Assembly: GCF_001423125.1 (NCBI RefSeq)
Contig: NZ_LMNW01000031.1
Coordinates: forward strand, 208,603 to 272,602
Length of the DNA: 64,000 bases
Source of the DNA: Duganella sp. Leaf126
GTDB taxonomy: Bacteria; Pseudomonadota; Gammaproteobacteria; Burkholderiales; Burkholderiaceae_D
Direction of reading: 5' to 3'
Under the pieces are notes generated by a model, which was not told the origin of the DNA, did not search any database, and saw only the letters and a program-made list of their open reading frames with translations. Both the position numbers and the translations under genes were made by a program. This document shows, piece after piece, positions 31,471 to 39,983 of this stretch (position 1 is the stretch's first letter; the number at the start of each line of letters is the position of its first letter).

Positions 31471-32325
31471 ATGCTGCTCGACTCGATCCGCACCCAGCTC
31501 GACTCGCTCTCCAAGTCGGAGCGCAAGGTCGCGCTGGCCGTGCTCGACCATCCTGGCCAGACCGTCAGCCAGAACATCACGGCGCTGGCCAAGAGCGCGC
31601 AGGTGTCCGAGCCGACCGTGGTGCGCTTTTGCCGCACGCTCGGCTACGACGGCTGGCACGAGTTCAAGCTCAAGCTGGCGCAAGGCCTGGCGCTGGCCCT
31701 GCCCGGCCTGAACGAGCAGCCGACCCAGGACGACCTGGCGTCGGACCTGGTCAACAAGATCTGCAGCCGCTCGATCAACACCCTGCTCGACCTGCGCAAC
31801 AACCTCGACCCCGACGCCATCCAGCAGGCGCTCGACATCCTGTCCAAGGCCAACAAGATCGAGTTCTATGGCCAGGGCACGTCCGGCATCGTTGCTGCCG
31901 ACGCCCAGCACAAGTTTTTCCGCTCGGGCGTGCCGACCGTCGCCTATGCCGATCCGCACATCCACAGCATTGCCGCCGCCCTGCTGCGCGCGGGCGACGC
32001 CGTGGTGGCCATCTCGCAGCGCGGCAACAGCCCGTCGCTGGTGCGCTCGGTGAAACTGGCGCGCCGCGGCGGCGCCGACGTCATTGCGCTGGCGCCGTCG
32101 GGCACGCCGCTGGCCGACCTGGCCACGGTGCTGATTCCGATCGACCTGATCTTCAATACCGACCCGTACACGCCGATCTCGGCGCGCCTGGCTTACCTGG
32201 TGGTGATCGATGTGCTGGCGGTGGGACTGGCCCTGCAACGCGGTCCGGATTTCCGCAAAAAAATGCAGAACGCCCAGAAAGCCCTGCAGGAATTCGACTT
32301 GCAATTCGACTCCTTCATCGGTTGA
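31471..32325 (+). CDS. hexR: HexR, RpiR-family repressor of glucose catabolism
   Basis: A 284-residue RpiR-type regulator. An N-terminal winged helix domain (LSKSERKVALAVLDHPGQTVSQNITALAKSAQVSEPTVVRFCRTLGY) is followed by a sugar isomerase (SIS) effector domain with IEFYGQGTSGIVAADAQHKF and AVVAISQRGNSPSLVRS. In proteobacteria HexR represses zwf, edd, eda and pgi-type genes and releases DNA on binding KDPG. That matches its position behind zwf and the four operators found upstream of edd, pgi and zwf. It may also control genes outside this window. Confidence 0.95.
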   Translation: MLLDSIRTQLDSLSKSERKVALAVLDHPGQTVSQNITALAKSAQVSEPTVVRFCRTLGYDGWHEFKLKLAQGLALALPGLNEQPTQDDLASDLVNKICSRSINTLLDLRNNLDPDAIQQALDILSKANKIEFYGQGTSGIVAADAQHKFFRSGVPTVAYADPHIHSIAAALLRAGDAVVAISQRGNSPSLVRSVKLARRGGADVIALAPSGTPLADLATVLIPIDLIFNTDPYTPISARLAYLVVIDVLAVGLALQRGPDFRKKMQNAQKALQEFDLQFDSFIG

Positions 32326-32497
32326 TGTCATAATTTGACAACCTTGCACCGGCCTTGTGCGTCGGTGTGTTGTCGCACATGGCCGACGCCAGAGTACTTC
32401 TATACTTCCCTTATGCTACAGTGTGAATAATTCTCCATATGCAAGTTTGCACAATGGTTAATTTCACGCGTGGCATGTAGTGCCCGTGAGAGTGGAC

Positions 32498-33964
32498 ATG
32501 ACCAACTTTTCTTTCGCCAACCCTTCCTCCGATACCGTCTTATCGGCCCGCATTCCGCTGTTGCAAACCGGTGTGCCGGGGTTCGACCAGATTCTGGGCG
32601 GCGGCTTTCCCGCGCACAGCCTGTACCTGCTGCAGGGCCTGGCCGGCAGCGGCAAGACCACGCTGGCCTGCCAGATCGGCTACCACCACGCGCACCAGGG
32701 CAAGAAGGTGCTGGTGCTGACCCTGATCGCGGAAACCCACGGCAAGATGCTCAACCACCTGAGCAGCTTCTCGTTCTTCGACGAGCAGCTGGTGGGCGAC
32801 CGCATCGTCTTTCTCGGCGCCTACCCCGAGCTGCTCAAGGGCGGCCTGCGGCAGTTACTGAAGTCGATTGCCAGCACGCTGGCCGAGCAGCGCCCCGACA
32901 TCATGATCATCGACGGCTTTCGCACCGTGCGCGAAGCCAAGCCATCGGACGTGGCGCTGTCCGAGTTCATGCTGTCGCTCAATTCGCTGGTCTCGACCAT
33001 GCGCTGCACGACCTTCCTGCTCTCGCCCACGGAAGGCAACGTGGCGGACTCGGAGAATACGCTGGTCGATGGCTTGATCGAACTGAGCCAGTATGAGCAC
33101 GGTCTCAACCTGATCCGCGAGATCAAGGTGTTCAAGCTGCGCGGCAGCAAGCACCTGCTGGGCCGCCACGTGTTCGAGGTGGGCGCCGACGGTGTCGCCA
33201 TCTATCCGCGCCTGGAGGCGGTGAGCACCGCCAGCGGCGCCACGCCCGGCGTTTCGCGCCAGCGCCTCGGTTTCGGTATCGAAGGCTGGGACCGCCTCAC
33301 GCACGGCGGCGTCACGCGGGGCTCCACCACGGCGCTGCTTGGCAACCCGGGCGTGGGCAAGACCCTGATGGGCATGCATTTCATCTACGAAGGCCTGAAG
33401 CGCGGCGAACCGTGCCTGGTGGTCGGCTTTTACGAGTCGCCCGAAGCGCTGCTGGAAAAGGCGCGCAGCGTGGGCCTGGACTTCCGCAGCTATTACGAGA
33501 GCGGCGCCTTGCAGGTGATCTGGCATCCGCCGCTCGAAATCCTGGTCGACAGCCTGGCCCACACGGTGCTGCGCAATGTCGAGGCGCGCCAGGTCTCGCG
33601 CCTGCTGATGGATGGCATCGACGGCATGCGCGAGATCGTCATGCACCCGGGGCGTTCGCGCTCGTTCCTGTCGGCCTTCGTCAACGAGCTGCGCTGCCGC
33701 AACGTCACCACCTTCTTCACCCAGGAGCTCGCGTATTTCGGACAGAGCCCCGGCGATGGCGAGATCGCCGCATCGATGCTGTTCGAAAACATCATCCTGC
33801 TGCGCTACGTGGACGTGAACGGCATCAACCGCCGCCAGATCGGCGTGCTCAAGCTGCGCGAAAACGGCTACGACGCCGCCAACCACATCCTGCTCATTTC
33901 CGATCAGGGCATGAGCATCGAAGAAGCGGTGTCGGGGCCGGTCCACCCGACGCCGCCGCTATAG
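32498..33964 (+). CDS. KaiC-like tandem RecA-domain ATPase
   Basis: A 488-residue protein with two KaiC/RecA ATPase domains. Domain 1 has Walker A GLAGSGKT at residues 47-54 and Walker B DIMIIDG. Domain 2 has GNPGVGKT at 282-289 and Walker B RLLMDG. Domain entry motifs TGVPGFDQILGGGFP and FGIEGWDRLTHGGV are typical. The paired catalytic glutamates of cyanobacterial KaiC are reduced to a single Glu in each domain (LIAETHGK; FYESPEAL). No kaiA or kaiB is present. GTG codons upstream allow a start six codons earlier. A receiver gene follows 10 bases later. Such KaiC-like proteins are signalling ATPases; the output is unknown. Confidence 0.9.
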   Translation: MTNFSFANPSSDTVLSARIPLLQTGVPGFDQILGGGFPAHSLYLLQGLAGSGKTTLACQIGYHHAHQGKKVLVLTLIAETHGKMLNHLSSFSFFDEQLVGDRIVFLGAYPELLKGGLRQLLKSIASTLAEQRPDIMIIDGFRTVREAKPSDVALSEFMLSLNSLVSTMRCTTFLLSPTEGNVADSENTLVDGLIELSQYEHGLNLIREIKVFKLRGSKHLLGRHVFEVGADGVAIYPRLEAVSTASGATPGVSRQRLGFGIEGWDRLTHGGVTRGSTTALLGNPGVGKTLMGMHFIYEGLKRGEPCLVVGFYESPEALLEKARSVGLDFRSYYESGALQVIWHPPLEILVDSLAHTVLRNVEARQVSRLLMDGIDGMREIVMHPGRSRSFLSAFVNELRCRNVTTFFTQELAYFGQSPGDGEIAASMLFENIILLRYVDVNGINRRQIGVLKLRENGYDAANHILLISDQGMSIEEAVSGPVHPTPPL

Positions 33965-33974
33965 AAGAGATGCC

Positions 33975-34373
33975 ATGAGTGACTTCCCCCTCCATCCCGA
34001 TACCCACCAGGACGGCAAGCTGATCCTGGTGGTGGACGACGAATTCGACGTCCTGTCGGCCTATACCATGTTGTTCGAGTACCGCGGCTACCGCGTGTGC
34101 ACGGCCGGCAATGGCGAGGAAGCGCTGGCGGTGGCTGCCGTCGAGCGGCCCGGCATCGTGATTTCCGACTACATGATGCCGGTGATGGATGGCGCCCAGC
34201 TGTGCCGCCAGTGGCGCGACGACCCTGCGCTGCGGCACATACCGTTCATCCTGACCAGCGCCGGCCTGCTGCGCCGCGGCGACGTGCTGCCCTACGATGC
34301 CTTCTTCCGCAAGCCGGTGCCGTTCGAACCGTTGCTCGCCGAGATCGCCCGCCTGATCGCCGCGCACAAATAG
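33975..34373 (+). CDS. Single-domain response regulator paired with the KaiC-like ATPase
   Basis: A 132-residue receiver with a 15-residue N-terminal tail. Asp21-Asp22, phosphoacceptor Asp65 (GIVISDYMMPVMDG), Ser in LTSAG and Lys in FFRKPVPF are intact. There is no output domain. The start lies 10 bases after the KaiC-like stop, so the two are one operon and presumably one pathway. No histidine kinase is adjacent. The neighbour pairing resembles KaiC-receiver modules of other proteobacteria and suggests that phosphorylation of the receiver is coupled to the ATPase state; this is inference. Confidence 0.92.
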   Translation: MSDFPLHPDTHQDGKLILVVDDEFDVLSAYTMLFEYRGYRVCTAGNGEEALAVAAVERPGIVISDYMMPVMDGAQLCRQWRDDPALRHIPFILTSAGLLRRGDVLPYDAFFRKPVPFEPLLAEIARLIAAHK

Positions 34374-34451
34374 GTTGTTGTTGTACGGTGTTATCTTTCC
34401 GCTTTGTCCATGCTTGAGTACAATGAAGCAATCACTCACTCGGGCAGCGCC

Positions 34452-35387
34452 ATGAACCAACTCGAACAACTCAAGCAATTTACCACCGTGGTCGCCGACA
34501 CCGGGGATTTCCAGTCCATCCAGGCCTACACGCCGCGCGACGCCACCACCAACCCGTCGCTGATCCTGAAAGCGGTGCAAAAGGACGAGTACAAGCCGCT
34601 GCTGGAAAAAGCCGTGCGCGACAATCTCGACCGCTCCACCAGCGACACCATCGACCACCTGCTGGTCGCCTTCGGCAAGCAGATCCTGCGCGTGATCCCG
34701 GGCCGCGTCTCGACCGAAATCGACGCCAGCCTGTCGTTCGATACCGAGGGCTCGATTGCCAAGGGCCGCGAACTGATCAAGCTGTACGAGGCCGCCGGCA
34801 TCGAGCGCGAGCGCGTGCTGATCAAGATGGCCAGCACCTGGGAAGGCATCCGCGCCGCCCAGGTCCTGGAAAAGGAAGGCATCCACTGCAATATGACGCT
34901 GCTGTTCTCGCTGGGCCAGGCGATCGCCTGCGCCGAAGCGGGCGCCCAGCTGATCTCGCCCTTCGTCGGCCGCATCTACGACTGGTACAAGAAGTCGACC
35001 GGCATCGAGTACGCGCCGGCCGACGATCCCGGCGTGCAATCGGTCAAGCGCATCTACAACTACTACCGCAAGTTCGGCTACCGCACCGAGGTGATGGGCG
35101 CCAGCTTCCGCAACACGGGCCAGATCCTGGAACTGGCCGGCTGCGACCTGCTCACCATCAGCCCCGACCTGCTTCAGCAGCTGGCCGACACCGAAGGCAC
35201 GGTCGAGCGCAAGCTGAGCCAGGAAAGCGCCCCGGCCGCTGCGGCGATGAAGATGAGCCTGGACGAAAAGAAATTCCGCTTCCAACTCAACGAAGACCAG
35301 ATGGCCACCGAAAAGCTGTCCGAAGGCATCCGCGCCTTCTGCGCCGACACGGGCAAGCTCAAGCAAATCATTTCCGGCATGCGCTGA
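34452..35387 (+). CDS. tal: Transaldolase
   Basis: A 311-residue cytosolic TalB-type transaldolase of the non-oxidative pentose phosphate pathway, moving a dihydroxyacetone unit from sedoheptulose-7-phosphate. Motifs: [26 protein letters not shown] at the N-terminus, the EIDASLSFD segment, the Schiff-base lysine in [12 protein letters not shown], and [34 protein letters not shown]. The length is standard. The start is at MNQLEQLKQ; further upstream codons have no family similarity. It probably has its own promoter in the 78-base gap after the receiver gene. Confidence 0.97.
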   Translation: MNQLEQLKQFTTVVADTGDFQSIQAYTPRDATTNPSLILKAVQKDEYKPLLEKAVRDNLDRSTSDTIDHLLVAFGKQILRVIPGRVSTEIDASLSFDTEGSIAKGRELIKLYEAAGIERERVLIKMASTWEGIRAAQVLEKEGIHCNMTLLFSLGQAIACAEAGAQLISPFVGRIYDWYKKSTGIEYAPADDPGVQSVKRIYNYYRKFGYRTEVMGASFRNTGQILELAGCDLLTISPDLLQQLADTEGTVERKLSQESAPAAAAMKMSLDEKKFRFQLNEDQMATEKLSEGIRAFCADTGKLKQIISGMR

Positions 35388-35402
35388 CACTTCTCACACT
35401 TC

Positions 35403-35589
35403 GGGGTCCGATCCCAATGCCGTGAGTTAAGCGAAAAGTATTAATTTTGTTAGCATGAAAACGTCGTCCCTGCGCAGACGGGGACCCAATTGGGCTGACA
35501 CGTCGACGCATCTCGCAGAACTTGGGTACCCGCCTTCGCGGGTACGACGGAGATGAAGACCTTAACTTAACGGCATTGGGGTCAGATCC
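35403..35589. mobile_element. Small non-coding element with 29-base imperfect terminal inverted repeats
   Basis: The left end (35403-35431) and right end (35561-35589) are imperfect inverted repeats sharing CCCAATGCCGT and a GTTAAG end. The outermost bases read GGGGTCCGATCC on the left and GGGGTCAGATCC on the right. The 187-base element fills the transaldolase-patatin gap and carries the REP-like copy 3 inside. It has no coding capacity, so it resembles a MITE or compound repeat. No clear target-site duplication is visible. Confidence 0.6.
35461..35550. repeat. REP-like palindromic element, copy 3 (divergent)
   Basis: It starts ACGTCGTCCCTGCGCAGACG and ends with the hairpin ACCCGCCTTCGCGGGT followed by ACGACGG. 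The termini are a variant of copies 1 and 2 (CGTCGT/ACGACG instead of CGTCAT/ATGACG). It is nested within the larger inverted-repeat element at 35403-35589. Confidence 0.7.
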
Positions 35590-35603
35590 GAAACAGGCGG
35601 TAA

Positions 35604-36680
35604 ATGTTGATGTCTCCAATCACGATACGGCTGGGCCAGGCGGCGCGGGAGCGGATTGCGCGCGAGGGGGTGCGCGCTGCCGATGTGGCCGTGGTGCCGG
35701 CGGCGGCCGGTGGGCCCAAGGGGCTGATCCTCAATGGCCTCGATCTGTGGCTGTTCGGCAGTTTTCTCCAGCAGGCGCCGCGACCGCGCAAGCTGGTCGG
35801 GGCGTCGATCGGCGCCTGGCGCATGGCCGCCTCGGCGTTCGATGACCCGGTGGCCGGACACCGGCGGCTGGCGCACCTGTATGCGCATCAGCGCTACCCG
35901 GCCAAGGTCACGCCCGCCTATATCAGCCAGAACATCGGCCAGCTGCTGGACGAACTGCTCGATGGCCGCGCTGGCGAAATCCTCGGCCATCCGCACCATC
36001 ACCTGAATGTGCTGACCGTACGCGGTACCGGGGCGCTGGGGCGCAGCAACGGCGTGCGCTGGCGCGAGACGACGGGCTTCCTGCTCGCTGCTGCCGGCAA
36101 CGCCATGGCGCGCAGCAGGCTGGCCGCATCGATGGAGCGCGTGGTGTTTCATCACCCGCACGACGATGCGCACTGGCTGCGCCAGCCGTTCGATGCGTTC
36201 GCCGGTCATTTCGTGGCACTCGGCCACGCCAACCTACGCGACGCCCTGCAGGCGTCGGGTTCGATTCCGCTCGTGCTCGAAGCGGTGACCGGTATCGCCG
36301 GCGCACCGCCGGGGCCGCACTGGGATGGCGGCCTGATCGACTACCACCTGCACCTGCCCTACCAGCGCGACCCCGGCCTGGTGCTGTATCCGCACTTCAG
36401 CGACCACCTCGTGCCTGGCTGGCTCGACAAGTCCATGCCCTGGCGCCGGGCCCGCGGTGCGGCGCTGGATAATATGATCCTGGTGTCGCCCTCGCCCGAC
36501 TTCGTTGCCGGCCTGCCCAACGGCAAACTGCCGGACCGCAAGGACTTCACGGTCTATGGCCAGCATCACGACACCCGCATCCGTCACTGGCTGCACGCGA
36601 TCGGCGAAAGCGAACGGCTGGCCGAGGCCTTTGCCCGCTGGTGCGAGAAACCGGACCTGAACGCAACATTGCCACTGTAA
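35604..36680 (+). CDS. Patatin-like phospholipase/acyl hydrolase
   Basis: A 358-residue patatin-fold lipid hydrolase. The Ser-Asp dyad and oxyanion hole are present: AAAGGPKGL as the glycine-rich loop, nucleophile Ser in GASIGAWR, and DGGLIDYHLHLPY carrying the catalytic Asp. No signal peptide is visible, so it is probably cytosolic or delivered by another route. ATGs at 35604 and 35610 are both possible starts. The gene begins 15 bases after a repeat element, so its promoter may lie inside that element. Confidence 0.88.
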   Translation: MLMSPITIRLGQAARERIAREGVRAADVAVVPAAAGGPKGLILNGLDLWLFGSFLQQAPRPRKLVGASIGAWRMAASAFDDPVAGHRRLAHLYAHQRYPAKVTPAYISQNIGQLLDELLDGRAGEILGHPHHHLNVLTVRGTGALGRSNGVRWRETTGFLLAAAGNAMARSRLAASMERVVFHHPHDDAHWLRQPFDAFAGHFVALGHANLRDALQASGSIPLVLEAVTGIAGAPPGPHWDGGLIDYHLHLPYQRDPGLVLYPHFSDHLVPGWLDKSMPWRRARGAALDNMILVSPSPDFVAGLPNGKLPDRKDFTVYGQHHDTRIRHWLHAIGESERLAEAFARWCEKPDLNATLPL

Positions 36681-36688
36681 GTAAATCA

Positions 36689-36712
36689 CATTGTTACCAA
36701 TAAGCAACAATG
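36689..36712. promoter_or_regulatory. Inverted repeat upstream of the chemoreceptor gene
   Basis: CATTGTT and AACAATG face each other across 10 bases, 86 bases before the chemoreceptor start and just after the patatin stop. It could be an operator; there is no T-run to make it a terminator. The assignment is tentative. Confidence 0.35.
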
Positions 36713-36797
36713 GAATCCGATTATCAGTGACTGCCATGTTTCCCACAGGCATACTTGAGCCCTGCTAGCCAGCATCACACACAACAGGGATCACACC

Positions 36798-38585
36798 ATG
36801 AAGTTTCTTACGCACACGCGCATCGGCACGCGTCTGGCCGCTGCTTTCGGCATCGTTCTTTTACTGGCACTGGTCGCCACCACGGTCGGCCTGCTCAATG
36901 CCCGCCAACAGGCAGCCGCCACCCGCGACATGATGGAAAAGCCGCTGGCCAAGGAGCGGCTGGTCTCCGACTGGTACGTACTGATGTATTCGGCCATCGC
37001 CCGCACCGAGCTCATCGCCCGCAGCTCGGACACCGCGCTGCCGACCGTCTTCGCCGACGTGATCGCCGCCAGCAGCAAGCGCGGGGCCGAACTGATGGGC
37101 AAGGTCAAGGAGCTGGTGGCCAGCGACGAGGAACGCGCCATGTTCGACCGGATCGTGGTCTTGCGCACCAATTACCAGAACCTGAAAACGGCGGTCGGCA
37201 ATGCACGCAAGGCCGGCGACGCGGCTGCCGCCGAAAAAATCTTCAACGATGAATTCACGCCGGCCGCCAAGGCCTACACGATCGCGGTCGAGGGGCTGCT
37301 GACGTACCAGCGCAAGGCGATCGACGACACCGCCCGCGCCATCGACGCCGCCAACGTCCGCGCCAACGGCTTGCTGTTGCTGCTGACGGTACTGATGGTC
37401 ACCATCGGCTCGGCGGCAGCGTGGATCATTACCAGGTCGATCACGGCGCCGCTCAAGTCGGCCGTCGACATTGCCGCCACCGTGGCCAGGGGCGACCTCA
37501 CCACCCGCTTCGACGCGTCGGTCCAGCGCTCGGAAATCGGCGAACTGATGACGGCATTGAAGGGCATGAACGATGCGCTGCGCAACGTGGTCAGCCAGGT
37601 GCAGACCGGCACCCGCACGATCGCCAGCGCTTCGCAGGAGATCGCCGCCGGCAACCTGGACCTGTCGCAGCGCACCGAGGAGCAGGCCAGCTCGCTCGAG
37701 GAAACCGCGTCGTCGATGGAGGAACTGACCTCCACCGTGCGCCAGAATGCCGACAATGCACGCCAGGCCAACCAGCTGGTCAAAACGGCGTCGGACGTGG
37801 CTGAAAAAGGCGGCGCCATCGTCAGCCAGGTGGTCGATACCATGGGCAGCATCAACGATGCCTCGCGCAAGATCTACGACATCATTTCCGTGATCGACGG
37901 CATCGCGTTCCAGACCAATATCCTGGCGCTCAATGCGGCAGTGGAAGCGGCGCGCGCGGGCGAACAGGGACGCGGCTTCGCCGTAGTCGCTTCGGAAGTG
38001 CGCAACCTGGCGCAGCGCTCGGCCGGCGCGGCCAAGGAAATCAAGGAACTGATCGGCAATTCGGTGGAGCAGGTCGACATCGGCGCCAGGCTGGTGCAGG
38101 ATGCCGGCACCACCATGGACGAAGTGGTGGCCAGCGTGCGCCGCGTCACCGACATCATGGGCGAGATCAGCTCGGCGTCCAGCGAGCAGAGCATCGGCAT
38201 CGATCAGGTGAACTCGGCCATCACGCAGATGGACCAGGTGACGCAGCAGAACGCGGCGCTGGTGGAGGAAGCGGCGGCAGCGGCGTCGAGCATGCAGGAA
38301 CAGGCCGAGCGCCTGGCCGAGGTGGCGGCATCGTTCCGGCTGGAACCCGGCGCGGTGGTAACGCCGGCGGCGCACCGTCCGGCGCCGGCCTCTCAGTTGG
38401 CAACCGCGTCGGCAACGGCGTCGGCACACAGGCCAGCACACGGGCCGGCCAGCAAGCCGGCCAGCAGGTTGACCATGAAGTCGACAATCACGTCGCCGAT
38501 ACCGCCGGCCGCCGAGCCGAAGCCGGCTACGGCGTCGCGCAAGCCGGCCACCGTCGGCAGCGATAGCGACTGGGAAGAATTTTAA
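36798..38585 (+). CDS. Methyl-accepting chemotaxis protein
   Basis: A 595-residue transmembrane chemoreceptor. A first membrane helix lies at about residues 12-32, followed by a periplasmic four-helix-bundle ligand domain. A second membrane helix at about 192-214 (LLLLTVLMVTIGSAAAWIIT) leads to a HAMP linker. The long coiled-coil signalling domain has the highly conserved tip DGIAFQTNILALNAAVEAAR. After a 60-residue Ala/Pro-rich linker the protein ends in DWEEF, a C-terminal pentapeptide of the type that tethers CheR and CheB. The ligand is unknown. It is monocistronic and convergent with hemW. Confidence 0.95.
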   Translation: MKFLTHTRIGTRLAAAFGIVLLLALVATTVGLLNARQQAAATRDMMEKPLAKERLVSDWYVLMYSAIARTELIARSSDTALPTVFADVIAASSKRGAELMGKVKELVASDEERAMFDRIVVLRTNYQNLKTAVGNARKAGDAAAAEKIFNDEFTPAAKAYTIAVEGLLTYQRKAIDDTARAIDAANVRANGLLLLLTVLMVTIGSAAAWIITRSITAPLKSAVDIAATVARGDLTTRFDASVQRSEIGELMTALKGMNDALRNVVSQVQTGTRTIASASQEIAAGNLDLSQRTEEQASSLEETASSMEELTSTVRQNADNARQANQLVKTASDVAEKGGAIVSQVVDTMGSINDASRKIYDIISVIDGIAFQTNILALNAAVEAARAGEQGRGFAVVASEVRNLAQRSAGAAKEIKELIGNSVEQVDIGARLVQDAGTTMDEVVASVRRVTDIMGEISSASSEQSIGIDQVNSAITQMDQVTQQNAALVEEAAAAASSMQEQAERLAEVAASFRLEPGAVVTPAAHRPAPASQLATASATASAHRPAHGPASKPASRLTMKSTITSPIPPAAEPKPATASRKPATVGSDSDWEEF

Positions 38586-38601
38586 GCAGCGAGCGCAGGT
38601 C

Positions 38602-38708
38602 CGTCACCTTTGTACCGGCGGACCGCCGCGCAAGCGCGGATCCAGTTTCCTCGCGCAGCCATCGCGCCATCAGCATCCCGCTGCGCGCCGACGGCTGCAA
38701 GGGTGACG
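38602..38708. repeat. REP-like palindromic element, copy 4 (divergent)
   Basis: It lies between the converging chemoreceptor and hemW genes. The ends CGTCACCTTTG and CAAGGGTGACG are inverted repeats with one mismatch. An internal CCGCGCAAGCGCGGATCCA hairpin corresponds to the GGATCC-linked hairpin of copies 1 and 2 on the opposite strand. Confidence 0.6.
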
Positions 38709-38714
38709 CCCGCC

Positions 38715-39983
38715 TCACGCCGCCAGAAACATCTGCTGCAGATCGTTGAGGAAACGCTGCCCCAGCTCGGTCGGCCGGATTACCTGGTAATCGCGGTAAA
38801 TCAGTCCCTTGGCCTCCGCCGCATTCAGGGTTTTTTCAATCGCATTGATGCTCATGCCGGTGCGCTCGGCAAACAGGTTGGGGTCGAAGCCGCCGCGCAG
38901 GCGCAAGGTGTTGAGCATGAACTCGAAACCCATGTCCTCGCGTGAAATTTCATGCTCGTCCTGCACCGGCGCACCGAGCCTGACCTGGTCCATGTATGCG
39001 CGCGGCTGCTTGTAGCGCGCCTGGCGCAGCACCCGGTGCGGGAACGACAGCTTGGAATGGGCGCCGGCGCCGATACCGAGGTAGTCGCCGAATTCCCAGT
39101 AATTGAGGTTGTGGCGCGCGCGCCGGCTCTCTTTCGCGTACGCCGACACTTCGTAGTGCTGGTAGCCGTTGGCAGCCATGACGTCGGCAATCATGTCCTG
39201 CATGTCGGCGCTGGCGTCGTCGTCGGGCAAGGCCGGCGGATACTTGGCAAACAGCGTGTTGGGCTCCATCGTCAGATGGTACAGCGACAAGTGCGGCGGC
39301 GCGAACGCCAGCGCGGTGTCGAGGTCCTGGCGCGCTTCGGCCAGCGTCTGCGACGGCAGTGCGTACATCAGGTCGAGGTTGAAATTGTCGAAATGGTCGC
39401 GCGCGATCTCCACCGCGCGCCTGGCTTCGCCGTCGTCGTGGATGCGGCCCAGCGCCTGCAGGTGGCGGGCATTGAAACTCTGGATGCCGATCGACAGGCG
39501 GTTGACGCCGCTGGCGCGGTAGCTGCGGAATTTCTCGGCCTCGAAGGTGCCGGGATTGGCTTCCATCGTGATCTCGGTATCGCTGTCGAGCGGCAGCAGC
39601 GTGCGCACGTCCGACAGCAGCCGGTCCAGGCCGGCGGCCGACATCAGGCTTGGCGTGCCGCCACCGATGAAGATCGTGTAAATCTTCCTGCCCCAGATCA
39701 GCGGCAGCGCCATTTCCAGGTCCAGCCGCAGCGCATCGAGGTATTCCTGTTCGGGGAAGGCGCCGCCGTCCTTCGCCTCGTGCGAATTGAAATCGCAATA
39801 CGGGCACTTGCGCACGCACCACGGAAAATGGATGTAGAGCGACAGCGGCGGCAGCGCGGTCAGGTTCAGTGCACCGCTTTTCAGGTACTTGAGGGCGACA
39901 CCGGCCGCGTCGCCGAGGTCGACCGGCGCGGCTGGCGTGCTGGTGGCCTTGCCAGCGGCGCCGACGATCTTAATCGGGATCAT
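38715..39983 (-). CDS. hemW: HemW, radical SAM heme chaperone
   Basis: A 422-residue radical SAM protein related to oxygen-independent coproporphyrinogen III oxidase HemN. The cluster motif CVRKCPYCDF (CxxxCxxC) follows LSLYIHFPW, and the SAM-binding FIGGGTPSLMSAAGLDRLL and MEANPGTFE are present. The C-terminal HemN winged helix ends the protein. HemW members bind heme and deliver it to respiratory enzymes rather than oxidising coproporphyrinogen. A 45-residue N-terminal extension precedes the catalytic part. Its ATG overlaps the rdgB stop (ATGA), indicating coupled translation. Confidence 0.93.
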   Translation of the reverse strand: MIPIKIVGAAGKATSTPAAPVDLGDAAGVALKYLKSGALNLTALPPLSLYIHFPWCVRKCPYCDFNSHEAKDGGAFPEQEYLDALRLDLEMALPLIWGRKIYTIFIGGGTPSLMSAAGLDRLLSDVRTLLPLDSDTEITMEANPGTFEAEKFRSYRASGVNRLSIGIQSFNARHLQALGRIHDDGEARRAVEIARDHFDNFNLDLMYALPSQTLAEARQDLDTALAFAPPHLSLYHLTMEPNTLFAKYPPALPDDDASADMQDMIADVMAANGYQHYEVSAYAKESRRARHNLNYWEFGDYLGIGAGAHSKLSFPHRVLRQARYKQPRAYMDQVRLGAPVQDEHEISREDMGFEFMLNTLRLRGGFDPNLFAERTGMSINAIEKTLNAAEAKGLIYRDYQVIRPTELGQRFLNDLQQMFLAA

